Below are positions 33,214 through 41,392 of a stretch of 64,000 nt of DNA, one piece after another. Location of the stretch: contig JBGFRO010000046.1 of NCBI GenBank assembly GCA_041695085.1, forward strand, positions 38,050 through 102,049, in the 5' to 3' direction. The position numbers and the translations under genes were made by a program. Source of the stretch: DYFT01 sp041695085 (GTDB taxonomy: Bacteria; Bacteroidota; Ignavibacteria; UBA10030). Within the stretch, counting starts at the first letter, position 1. Each line of letters begins with the position of its first letter. A model generated the notes under the pieces. It made no database searches, was not told the DNA's origin, and was given only the letters and a program-made list of their open reading frames with translations.

Positions 33214-35496
33214 CTACGCCACCTTCTGCCTAAACACGCTTTCATTCATTTCATCGATGACTTGTTTCAGGCCTTTTTCACCAAAAAGCTCGATACCGCG
33301 ACCGGCCGCATTCAGGACCGAGAGTGGCGGTTTGAACAAATCTTCCATCTCAACCTTACCGCGAAGAACACCACGGTTCTTAAGCAGTGAGAGATATTGC
33401 GCTTGGTCCGGCGTGAATGTTTTCGTCACAAGCCAAGCCTGAAAGTTCTCAGCAATTTCCTGTTCGCGGGTCTTCTGTTTCGCCAATCCGAGGGCGAACT
33501 TGATAAAGTCAATCAAGGTTCCTCCCGGATTGCGATATGCCCTTCGAAGGTTGTCCTCGTTGAAATACATGTCGGGACGATTGAGCCGTTTTGAGAGCTC
33601 CTCTTCTTCTTCCGGAGTCAGTGCATACCGAATGCGCTCCGCTTCGTCAAGCGTGGTGAACTGCTTGCGAATCTTCTCAATGAGGGGGTCGTCTTTTGAG
33701 GCATTCTTTATGGTAGTTTCCCATCGTGAAACGTATTCTCTTTTGTCAACTCGTTCACCGTGTGGCCCAACCTCAACATATTGCACTGCTTCAAGCCATT
33801 CATCTTCCAGTCCTAACTCGACAAGATCGCGACGCGGCTTGAAAACCTTGCGCGTTGTGGGAGCCGCATATCCTCCGCCAGCGCCAGCAAAGATATCTGT
33901 ATCGGAGTCGTTAAAGTAGTGGTGATTTCCGAAGAAATCATAAATGACAAACTTCCTTTTGTCGATCCGTGGGCAGGTGCGTGTTCCCCTTCCTCTCATT
34001 TGTTGATAGAGAATGGGTGAGCGAACTCTCCGGCACATCACGAGGTGGAGGACTTCGCGACAATCGAAGCCCGTATCGAGCATACCGACGCTGACAGCAA
34101 CCATCGGATATTTTTCGTATTTGAATTTACGTATCAAGTCGTCGGCATTGGGGATGTCGCTGGTAATAACCTCCGCGTATTGCCCCTTCAGTTCGGGATG
34201 AAGTTCGTTGAGATATTCGGCAAGGCGCGCGGCATGGTTCTTGGTAATCGCGAAGACGATGGTCTTGCCCGGTCCCTCCTGTTGCCCCGGTGCAAGTTCT
34301 TTGTAGTTTGACCAGGCCAGTTTGTCGAACTCCTGCATCATGAGCCGGTTCGTATGCTCGTTTGTCCACTTTCTTTCGAACTCAGCCGGATCGTAATGCT
34401 CCTCGTCAACATCAGCACCTTCGGCCATGATGACGGTGATGCCTTCAGCGAACTTGTAAGGCACCAAGTAACCATCTTTGAATGCTTCGAGCAGATCGAA
34501 GGAGAAATCCGGTTCCTGATTCCTGCACTGATAGAACTCGAAGGTATTGCGCTCGATGTACATTGAAGGCGTTGCCGTCAGACCGATGTGGATTGCATCG
34601 AAGTGCGTCAGTGCTGTCTGCCACGCGCCGTAGATAGAGCGATGGCACTCGTCTGCAATTACTACGTCGAAGTAACCGCTGGAGAATTCAGGATAGCGAG
34701 AGATCATCGTTTGGAGCAATGCAACCGTGATCTGTTTCTCTTGACGCTCACTTCCTGCTCTCAACCAGTAACTTGAATAGGCCGGGAGGAGGTCCTGGAG
34801 AGCTTCGAGAGCCTGTTTGGCAAGCTGGTCGCGATCGACGAGGAAGAGGATGCGTTCGGCTTTTCCCGCTTCAAACAATCGTTTGATGTACAGACTTATG
34901 ACATCGGTCTTACCTGTGCCGGTTGGAAGTTCTAAGAGAAAGCGGCGTTTACCTAACTCGATGGCGTGATCGAGGGCTTGCATTGCGCTTTTCTGATAAG
35001 GCCGAACTTCACGTTGCTCACCTTGCCGAAGATAGTAATCGGGAATAGGAATGGTCGCAAGAGGTTTCTGTTCACGGCGCAAATGGAGAAGCCGTTCGAG
35101 ATCTCGTGGCGAAAAGAATGAATTGACGACGCGGGCGTCGTCGTTGGTGTAATCCCAGAAATAGATCAGCTCGCCGTTGGTGAGAAAGATAAATGGAGCG
35201 CCGATGCTCTTTGCATACGGCAGGGCCTGCTGCTTGGCGATGTAGGGATGGAGAGCTTCCTTTTTTGCTTCCACAACGGCAAGTGGTCTGCCGTCCTGGT
35301 TATAAAGCACGTAGTCTGCATAGCCGATGGGATGCGAAGAGGATTTCCCGGCGTATTCCACCGGCGGCTCCGAAACCGCGTCGGAGCGATAGATCGGAAC
35401 CGCCGTTCTGACCTGCTGCTTGTCGTTCAGGTCCCAGCCAACGGCTTTGAGTTGGTCATCTATTTTGATGCGGGCGTCTTGTTCAGATGGGGACAT
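33214..35496 (-). CDS. hsdR: Type I restriction-modification nuclease/helicase subunit
   Basis: HsdR translocates and cuts unmethylated DNA. The protein has 760 residues, the size of EcoEI-type R subunits. The N-terminal nuclease part has DYVLYNQDGRPLAVVEAKK (about 70-90, PDDEXK-like). The helicase core has Walker A LPTGTGKTD (about 187), DECHRS box (about 281), LTATPS, and motif VI QMRGRGTR. An EcoEI_R_C-like end closes with LKQVIDEMNESVFRQ. It is the first gene of the - strand R-M operon. Confidence 0.93.
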   Translation of the reverse strand: MSPSEQDARIKIDDQLKAVGWDLNDKQQVRTAVPIYRSDAVSEPPVEYAGKSSSHPIGYADYVLYNQDGRPLAVVEAKKEALHPYIAKQQALPYAKSIGAPFIFLTNGELIYFWDYTNDDARVVNSFFSPRDLERLLHLRREQKPLATIPIPDYYLRQGEQREVRPYQKSAMQALDHAIELGKRRFLLELPTGTGKTDVISLYIKRLFEAGKAERILFLVDRDQLAKQALEALQDLLPAYSSYWLRAGSERQEKQITVALLQTMISRYPEFSSGYFDVVIADECHRSIYGAWQTALTHFDAIHIGLTATPSMYIERNTFEFYQCRNQEPDFSFDLLEAFKDGYLVPYKFAEGITVIMAEGADVDEEHYDPAEFERKWTNEHTNRLMMQEFDKLAWSNYKELAPGQQEGPGKTIVFAITKNHAARLAEYLNELHPELKGQYAEVITSDIPNADDLIRKFKYEKYPMVAVSVGMLDTGFDCREVLHLVMCRRVRSPILYQQMRGRGTRTCPRIDKRKFVIYDFFGNHHYFNDSDTDIFAGAGGGYAAPTTRKVFKPRRDLVELGLEDEWLEAVQYVEVGPHGERVDKREYVSRWETTIKNASKDDPLIEKIRKQFTTLDEAERIRYALTPEEEEELSKRLNRPDMYFNEDNLRRAYRNPGGTLIDFIKFALGLAKQKTREQEIAENFQAWLVTKTFTPDQAQYLSLLKNRGVLRGKVEMEDLFKPPLSVLNAAGRGIELFGEKGLKQVIDEMNESVFRQKVA

Positions 35497-35809
35497 GTGC
35501 TTGAGTTAAGTTCTCATTCCTTTAAAGCCACAGAAGTCAAACAAAAATCATTCAAGATCTCGAGTCACCAATTCGACTTACCACACGTTTCTGATACGTT
35601 GGCGATGGCGAGATTCACGGTATCGCTCACGCTGAGTGAGGTGTCACGCATGCTGTTGTGGGTGCCGCACAGTGGGATAATGTACCAATTGTTATCCCAA
35701 GAATTATCTTTCTGCACGTGAGCACCAACTTCCGGTTTCTTTGTACACCTTTAAAAAGGACAAAGTCAAGCAAAAAGATTCCCCTCCCAAAACAATAGGG
35801 ACTTGGCGC
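35497..35809. other. Gene-free stretch upstream of hsdR
   Basis: No supported gene was seen in these 313 bases. The promoter of the R-M operon should lie here, but no clear -35/-10 pair was identified. CTTTAAAAAGG near 35750 is a small palindrome. The stretch borders an IS110-type remnant. Confidence 0.45.
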
Positions 35810-36277
35810 TTACCCGTCCAGTACAAAAACCGGGCTTGTCAGGCGTGGCCAGCGGAAGCTCTTATGTCGTTGTATGGGTTGTCCTTTAAATCCTCGGTAA
35901 GGTGTTTTGTTCTTCAGGACGTAGTAAACGATGCGCGCAAGCTCTTTGGCAACGACGGTCCGGGCGATGGCCTCGTTACTTCGTCTGCGCATCTTATAAA
36001 TGTAGTTCATTCGTAGTAGCTGTGCCAGGATTTCGGAGTCGACCTTATCGGTCTTCACCTCGGCATAGGCAATCGCTTTGAGATACTTTGCATGAGCCAG
36101 AGTCAGTTCGATGCCCACAGATGACAACAGATCGTCCAGCCGCTCCTGTTTGACCACGATGCCCTCGTCATTGACTGTGGTCAGGAAAGAATTATCTTTA
36201 TGCTTGTCAATACCTGTGTATACCCCGGGAACCTCCTGTAAATTGTATGTGTGGATTGTGCTTGCAACCACTAACAT
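35810..36277 (-). pseudogene. IS110-family transposase with internal deletion
   Basis: The open frame has 155 codons. The N-terminal part reads VYTGIDKHKDNSFL, then YLKAIAYAEVKTDKVDSEILAQLLRMNYI, the DEDD-type start of IS110 transposases. It then jumps to SNEAIARTVVAKELARIVYYVLKNKTPYRG, the C-terminal end. Together they cover under half of the usual 350-420 residues, so the middle, including the transposase_20 helix-hairpin-helix part, is missing. The frame stayed open across the deletion. It is unlike the scrap at 24980, so two separate elements entered the island. Confidence 0.75.
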
Positions 36278-36367
36278 ACGAATTTGGGAGGTTCCTTTTT
36301 GGTAATATCAACCTCGGGGAAATCGAGATACGTTGATACCGGCTGCAGCGAGCACGCGGGCGAGTTC

Positions 36368-36636
36368 GTTTGGAGTCGCGATGTTGCTTTTGAATACATC
36401 ATACGGGATGTTCAACGAAAATGGAACGCGCATCCGCCGCTTCTGCTCATTCCACTCGTAGAGAATGCACTCAAACACAGCGTCTCTGAAACACGCAGTC
36501 GGCCGTTCGTTGCTCTTCAGCTTTGGGCAGGAGGGGGCCGCCTGGATTCTCTGTGAAGAACTCCATCGATCATCATTCTGAAAGCGTAAGCACAAAAGAG
36601 AACATTGACCTCTTGAACCTCCGGCGTCAGTGGAGT
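36368..36636 (+). pseudogene. LytS-family sensor kinase fragment, frameshifted
   Basis: On the + strand, FEYIIRDV then HPPLLLIPLVENALKHSVSE matches the start of the ATPase domain of LytS-type (His_kinase/HATPase) sensors. Near 36545 the frame shifts, and the next frame continues FSVKNSIDHHSES and ENIDLLNLRRQWSL, matching the VxNS and GIGLxNvRRRLxL segments. Everything upstream of the ATPase and the end of the protein are missing. It is a decayed gene piece at the border between the island and the polysaccharide cluster. Confidence 0.65.
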
Positions 36637-38430
36637 TTAATCTCGGATCCTAAAGGTCTGACGATACCGATCCCAGGCTACAATTGCATACAACACTGCT
36701 CCGAGACCTCGAGGATCATTCAGACGAGGTGGATGATTTCCGTACTCGGTATCTGAATACATAATGGGCGTACCGCGAACAATCCCTTCCACCGACCCGT
36801 CTGCTCGCACCTGACGCACCACCCCTTCCCAAGCTTTCCGTATCGCTTCGTCGTACATACCTTTGTCCAACCACCCCTTCATCACTCCCACCGCGAAACA
36901 TCGTAAGAACATTGCCGTCGCCGACGTCTCCAAATACGTTGAAGGATTATCCAACACCTGATGCCATCGGCCATCGTCCGACTGAACGGCAAGAAGACCG
37001 CGCGCGTGTCGCCGAAAAATGTTGAGCACTTTGGATCGACGCGGATGGTTCCCGGACAAGGCAAGGAGTACCTCGAGCTTTGCCATCAACGCCCATCCAT
37101 TCGCCCGCGCCCATTTGCTCGACGACGGCTTCCCGGTTCTCGAAAACCACCCATGCCAATACAGATTGCTTTGTGCATCACGCAAGTGCCTGTCAAAAAG
37201 AATCACCTGACGAACCGCTTCCTCTAACGTTCGGTCATCACCCGCCGCAGTTGCATAACGAGTAAGAATCACGGAACCCATGAAGAGATCATCCGCCCAC
37301 ACGGTCATGGTGTCGGGGGTATACCGCGCAAAGGTTCCGTCGTTCAGCCGCGTGGATTTCTCCAGAATGTAGTAGACAACGCGATCAACAAGCTCCCGCC
37401 GGATTTTTGCTTCTTCGTCGACGAGTGCATTCCTCCCACCCTTCTCTCGCAGGAGCTCGAGAAAGGGGACTGCCTGCATACCCATGTCATCAAGCAAGGA
37501 AAAGCGGAAGTAGTGGCCAAATGGACTTTCGCGGAGTGAGTACAGTTCACGTTCCTCCTTCACGCTTTCCCGATGATCCAAAAAGAACCGCGTGTGTCGA
37601 TCCACAAATGATCGATAATCAAGATGTTGAAAGTGCTTCGATACTTCCAGCAACGCATCGAGAAACGTCCCTGTAAAGTACCTCCAATCCTGCAGAGCCA
37701 ACTCACCTACAAGCTCTCTTACCAAATGGGTGCGCGGCAGATCCCAACGAACGGCTTTGCCATCGATGCTGCGATATGACTCGTTCAGGATTTCGTGCTC
37801 TTCTTCGGGATTCCAGACCGAAGGGGGGACGGTTGCGAGCGGGCCTAGTAGCAGAAGCGGGTAGTCGTTGAACTTCTCGTTCCCCGGCAGCGCGCGCATC
37901 CTCGTTCCGGGATGAGCCAGGCCGTTCTCAGGCCGGAGCAGCCCGAAATAAAGCTTTCCGTTCGATCCACTAGGCCGGAACCGGACTACGAGTGAGTTTT
38001 CCCTCTTCTGAAGAAGGAGTGTTCTGTATTGTGCATAAGAAAACAACCCATAGTCCGCATATCTGAACTGACCATCTTGATTTGATGTCTCGTTGTAGAT
38101 CGTTTCGCCATTCAGTCGGATTTCCACCTCACCTGCTGAGTGAGTGAACGCGAAGAGTACTCGATGACCCGCCGATGAGGAGGAATCGAAAAGAATCGTC
38201 CCCCTTGCAACATAGTGAGCTCCGGGCCTGGAGCCACACGCCTCATAGAAATCAACTGCGTATGAGCCGTCTTGCAGCGCTCGTTGTTCGGACGCAACAA
38301 ACCGAAAATCTGTCATTGATACCAAATGGTCTGCCACGAGACGGGCAAGTTCTTCCGGCGCTCGCTCTTGCGCAGCTGCACTGATTGCACCAAAAAGTAA
38401 AAGGATGAACCACTGTTTTCGAGCAAGCAC
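36637..38430 (-). CDS. GH105 family unsaturated uronyl hydrolase (secreted)
   Basis: The protein has 597 residues. A signal peptide (MLARKQWFILLLFGAISAAA) is followed by a beta-rich N-terminal domain (about 25-200) and a C-terminal (alpha/alpha)6-barrel (about 330-590). The barrel has TVWADDLFMGS with the catalytic Asp pair region, KWARANGWALMA, and GTPIMYSDTEYG. These motifs match YteR/YesR-type hydrolases that remove unsaturated galacturonyl units from rhamnogalacturonan or related oligosaccharides after lyase action. GTG start 38430 with AGAGGA upstream lies 3 bases after the preceding gene. It is the last gene of the cluster. Confidence 0.85.
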   Translation of the reverse strand: MLARKQWFILLLFGAISAAAQERAPEELARLVADHLVSMTDFRFVASEQRALQDGSYAVDFYEACGSRPGAHYVARGTILFDSSSSAGHRVLFAFTHSAGEVEIRLNGETIYNETSNQDGQFRYADYGLFSYAQYRTLLLQKRENSLVVRFRPSGSNGKLYFGLLRPENGLAHPGTRMRALPGNEKFNDYPLLLLGPLATVPPSVWNPEEEHEILNESYRSIDGKAVRWDLPRTHLVRELVGELALQDWRYFTGTFLDALLEVSKHFQHLDYRSFVDRHTRFFLDHRESVKEERELYSLRESPFGHYFRFSLLDDMGMQAVPFLELLREKGGRNALVDEEAKIRRELVDRVVYYILEKSTRLNDGTFARYTPDTMTVWADDLFMGSVILTRYATAAGDDRTLEEAVRQVILFDRHLRDAQSNLYWHGWFSRTGKPSSSKWARANGWALMAKLEVLLALSGNHPRRSKVLNIFRRHARGLLAVQSDDGRWHQVLDNPSTYLETSATAMFLRCFAVGVMKGWLDKGMYDEAIRKAWEGVVRQVRADGSVEGIVRGTPIMYSDTEYGNHPPRLNDPRGLGAVLYAIVAWDRYRQTFRIRD

Positions 38431-38433
38431 GAG

Positions 38434-40983
38434 TCAATTCCTCTTTTTTAATTCGATCCTCGTGAGGATGTTGGAGTCGAGTTCAAGAGAAATTCTCTCC
38501 CCACGACGTGAAACCTGAACATCGTGTGTGTTCGCAGGCCGTTTCTGCGGCCGTACCACGAGGGAGTAGTTTCCCGGTTCTAACTGCCAGACTCGCAAGC
38601 TGATGCGCTGTAGCGCAGATGCAAAGGAGTACAGCATCATCTCGAGTGATGTGGGAGTACTTTCTCGGACAACGATCGTAACATCGTCTCCTGTGCCGAG
38701 CCAGCTTACGGCATGATAGGGTGAAGCGCTTTCTGGAACATCCGTCCCCGAAATCATGCCGTCGAGTTGATCTACCCCCCGATCTTTTCTGACCGTCACA
38801 AAAACCCGATCGGTGTGGATGACCTCTGTTGTCCGAAGAGGTGTGTTGTAACGGATTTCTTCAAGGATCTCGTCGAGGGCTTCATTCAGGTGCTTCTCGT
38901 CTCCGGTAAGGCGGTACTTTGTATAAGGGGTCCCGTGGATCGTGAGGAGTTGATCGGGCGTCGTATCTCCTGTGAATCGCCGATAAGTCCCCACGGTGGA
39001 CCAAAAATTCCGCGATCGGAGAAGCCGCGCCACCGCCCATTCAGCCGATCCCATTCGAAATCCCTCGGAGCGCAACATTTTTCCCTCAGGTGCAACGGAG
39101 CGGATGAGATCGAGAGTTGTCTGAAGCGGCCGAAGGAGGGCGGAGTCGCCTGTCAGAGTATATGTGAACAATAATTGATCATACACGGATGCCCCTCCAC
39201 TCCAGTCGAAATAATCCCACAGCATATTTGCTCGATACCATGTTGGTTCGTCGCCATTCATCGCCTCGTCAGGGAAACGAACGGACGCGGGCAGAATACC
39301 TTTCGGTTTTCCTTTGTCGGTCCTCATGGCTGCATGGGCCCATGCTTTCGACCATTCGTGCAGCGTACGTGTTGCCTCTGCCTCCCCCGTCTTCCATGCA
39401 TAATAGCGAACGGCTTTGGTGGCTCGGGTGTTATAATGCACATCTCTGTTCTTCGGAGGAGTTGTGTCGATCGCCGTCGAACTGAACCAAGCAGACCGAA
39501 AGAACCTGTGCCCTCCGTGTGACCATCCCGTCCAGAGATCACGGAAGTATCGAGCGGATGGGTGCAGCCTTTCCAAATACAGAGAATCATCGACATAGAG
39601 AACGAGATTCGGAGCGGTGTCGGCGATGAATTCAGAAGAATGCTCCACATCGCTAACGTGTCGAGCGTACCCTTCGAACACCTCCGGGCTCTGCCAAATG
39701 CCATCCGCCATCCGTTTCCATCCGAGCAAGGTTGTTGTATCTCCGGCGAGGATGAGGGCGGTCCAGAATCTCAACATCTCGACATCGTCTCCAAATTTCC
39801 CCCCTAATTCTCCGTTGGGAGCTTGTTGGCGGAGAATCCACCAGTGCGTGATAGACTTGAGCCGACGTAAAACTTCCCATTGCTTCACTGCCCACTCCGG
39901 CGCGCCCGGCGGAGGTATGAATCCGGCGACCGGCGCCGGATCGAAGATGCGTTCCCCGTTATACATCCGAACCAGAGAATCGTTGGGATGGCGGTGGAGA
40001 AGCTCACGTAAATCACGTTGTGCACTTGCCTGTTCCGAGGTGCCTCCCCGCTCCAATTCAAGCCAATACAACAGTCGACCCCGCATAAACAGTGCGCGTT
40101 CAAAGAACGGCAACTTCTCACGAACGGTGTGATTCAGAAGTGCATCGAGCAGCATGACCGCTTGATGAAGACGCGAGAACAACCCGATGCCCGTCGAGTC
40201 ATTTGCCCACTCCCAACCACGCATGGTGAAGTAGCGCTCTGCCTTCTCAAAGAGCACGAGCTGATTCCACCAATGAGCGAGCCACGCGTCTGAGGGATAC
40301 TGTTCAAATAGTCGCTCCGCTTTTTCACGTAAAGGTCGCAAAGGGATCTTCGCGTGTACTGTTCCCGCCTCACGCAGTTCTTGGAGAAATGTCCGGTGCG
40401 GATCGGTTGATGCTTCCTTCCAAGGTATCAAGGCGATCCCCATCAACCGCACCGAATCCTGATTCCCCTTCAACTGGAGACGCACTCCCGCTTCTCTAAC
40501 GTGCAGCGGTGTGTTCAACACTCTGTAGATGTGTTGAATTTCGGTCCGTGGCTCTGCCGGCGGTTTGAAGGCTTGAAACTCCAACTTCAGTTCCTCGCCA
40601 TTGAGAAAGCATTGCAGCGTGCTCGAATCCTCCGTACCTGCCTCCACCCACACTGTCATCCACCATGGACCAGGTGGAATATCTGCACGGAAGGTGAGTT
40701 CCATTGCCGTCACACCGTCAATTGTAAGATCGTTGCGCGAACGACGCAGACGCGGCCGTTCAAAACTCGAGCTCGGATTTGACTCCCATCCGTATCCGCG
40801 TCTCGGATCATATCGGTCCTCCACGGTCAGAAGAAGCGCATTCCGTGCGACGACGGAACCTTTCGCTCCTGCATCGAAAAAGTAAGGACGCGCATCCAGC
40901 CGAGGCAATGGAAGAGGATGTACCTCCCCACCCAGCATGGTCAGAAATGTTGTAGTCAGAGCAGCTCCTTTAATCGAATTCAT
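38434..40983 (-). CDS. Large secreted protein of unknown function in the polysaccharide cluster
   Basis: The protein has 849 residues and a hydrophobic N-terminus (about 5-20). The first part (about 30-180) resembles a galactose-binding-like or malectin-like domain of the type seen before rhamnogalacturonan lyases and esterases: FDAGAKGSV, GYGWE, TFRADIPPGPWWMTVW, FLNGEEL. The long middle (about 200-740) is helical, with Trp-rich repeats that suggest an alpha/alpha-toroid (HWWILRQQAPNGELGGKFGDD, WDYFDWSGGASVYDQLL). The beta-rich end (about 755-849) may be a carbohydrate-binding sandwich. I do not recognise a known glycoside hydrolase or lyase family. Context suggests action on pectin-like chains. 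Confidence 0.6.
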   Translation of the reverse strand: MNSIKGAALTTTFLTMLGGEVHPLPLPRLDARPYFFDAGAKGSVVARNALLLTVEDRYDPRRGYGWESNPSSSFERPRLRRSRNDLTIDGVTAMELTFRADIPPGPWWMTVWVEAGTEDSSTLQCFLNGEELKLEFQAFKPPAEPRTEIQHIYRVLNTPLHVREAGVRLQLKGNQDSVRLMGIALIPWKEASTDPHRTFLQELREAGTVHAKIPLRPLREKAERLFEQYPSDAWLAHWWNQLVLFEKAERYFTMRGWEWANDSTGIGLFSRLHQAVMLLDALLNHTVREKLPFFERALFMRGRLLYWLELERGGTSEQASAQRDLRELLHRHPNDSLVRMYNGERIFDPAPVAGFIPPPGAPEWAVKQWEVLRRLKSITHWWILRQQAPNGELGGKFGDDVEMLRFWTALILAGDTTTLLGWKRMADGIWQSPEVFEGYARHVSDVEHSSEFIADTAPNLVLYVDDSLYLERLHPSARYFRDLWTGWSHGGHRFFRSAWFSSTAIDTTPPKNRDVHYNTRATKAVRYYAWKTGEAEATRTLHEWSKAWAHAAMRTDKGKPKGILPASVRFPDEAMNGDEPTWYRANMLWDYFDWSGGASVYDQLLFTYTLTGDSALLRPLQTTLDLIRSVAPEGKMLRSEGFRMGSAEWAVARLLRSRNFWSTVGTYRRFTGDTTPDQLLTIHGTPYTKYRLTGDEKHLNEALDEILEEIRYNTPLRTTEVIHTDRVFVTVRKDRGVDQLDGMISGTDVPESASPYHAVSWLGTGDDVTIVVRESTPTSLEMMLYSFASALQRISLRVWQLEPGNYSLVVRPQKRPANTHDVQVSRRGERISLELDSNILTRIELKKRN

Positions 40984-41386
40984 AACATTGATGCAGAAAG
41001 GTCAATGCGCGATGAGGAACGGCGGAAATCTCATCGAAACATCCGTCGTTCACCTGTTGCTGCCGGCAGACCTCATCGAGCTCAACGGCCTTCACAAGCG
41101 CGGGATCTGCGAAATCCGCAACGGGACGATCATTGAACGCGAGATGACCGTTCTCTCCAATGCCCAGACAGACAACATCCATCGGTTTCTGTCGAAGAAG
41201 CGCATCGAGGAATTCATTCTGTGATGGAGCCGCTGCGAAGATCATGCGGATATCTTCCTTTTCAGCTTGAAGCCGCCTCAACCGGTTTCGTACGGCCAGA
41301 GCCGCGGCACGACCCATCGCCGGGTGATCTGCATAGATCTCCACGCGGAGACGTTCAATGGTGGATGCTCGGATAAAGGACTCCAT
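40970..41386 (-). pseudogene. nagB: Truncated glucosamine-6-phosphate deaminase
   Basis: An open frame of 138 codons has the NagB start (IYADHPAMGRAAALAVRNRL, IFAAAPSQNEFLDALL) and then directly CLGIGENGHLAFNDRP and QQQVNDGCF. About 60 residues between them, with the active-site MDEY region, are missing. The frame ends soon after VPHRALTF, lacking the C-terminal third of the usual roughly 260 residues. It follows the GH20 gene by 6 bases, as expected for amino-sugar use, but can hardly be active. The 3' end overlaps the next gene start. Confidence 0.8.
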
Positions 41387-41392
41387 ATTCCA

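Noticed and set aside
25829..36640. Integrated element with att repeats at the tRNA-Glu gene
   Set aside because: No integrase gene and no copy of the tRNA 3' end was seen on the far side of the island.
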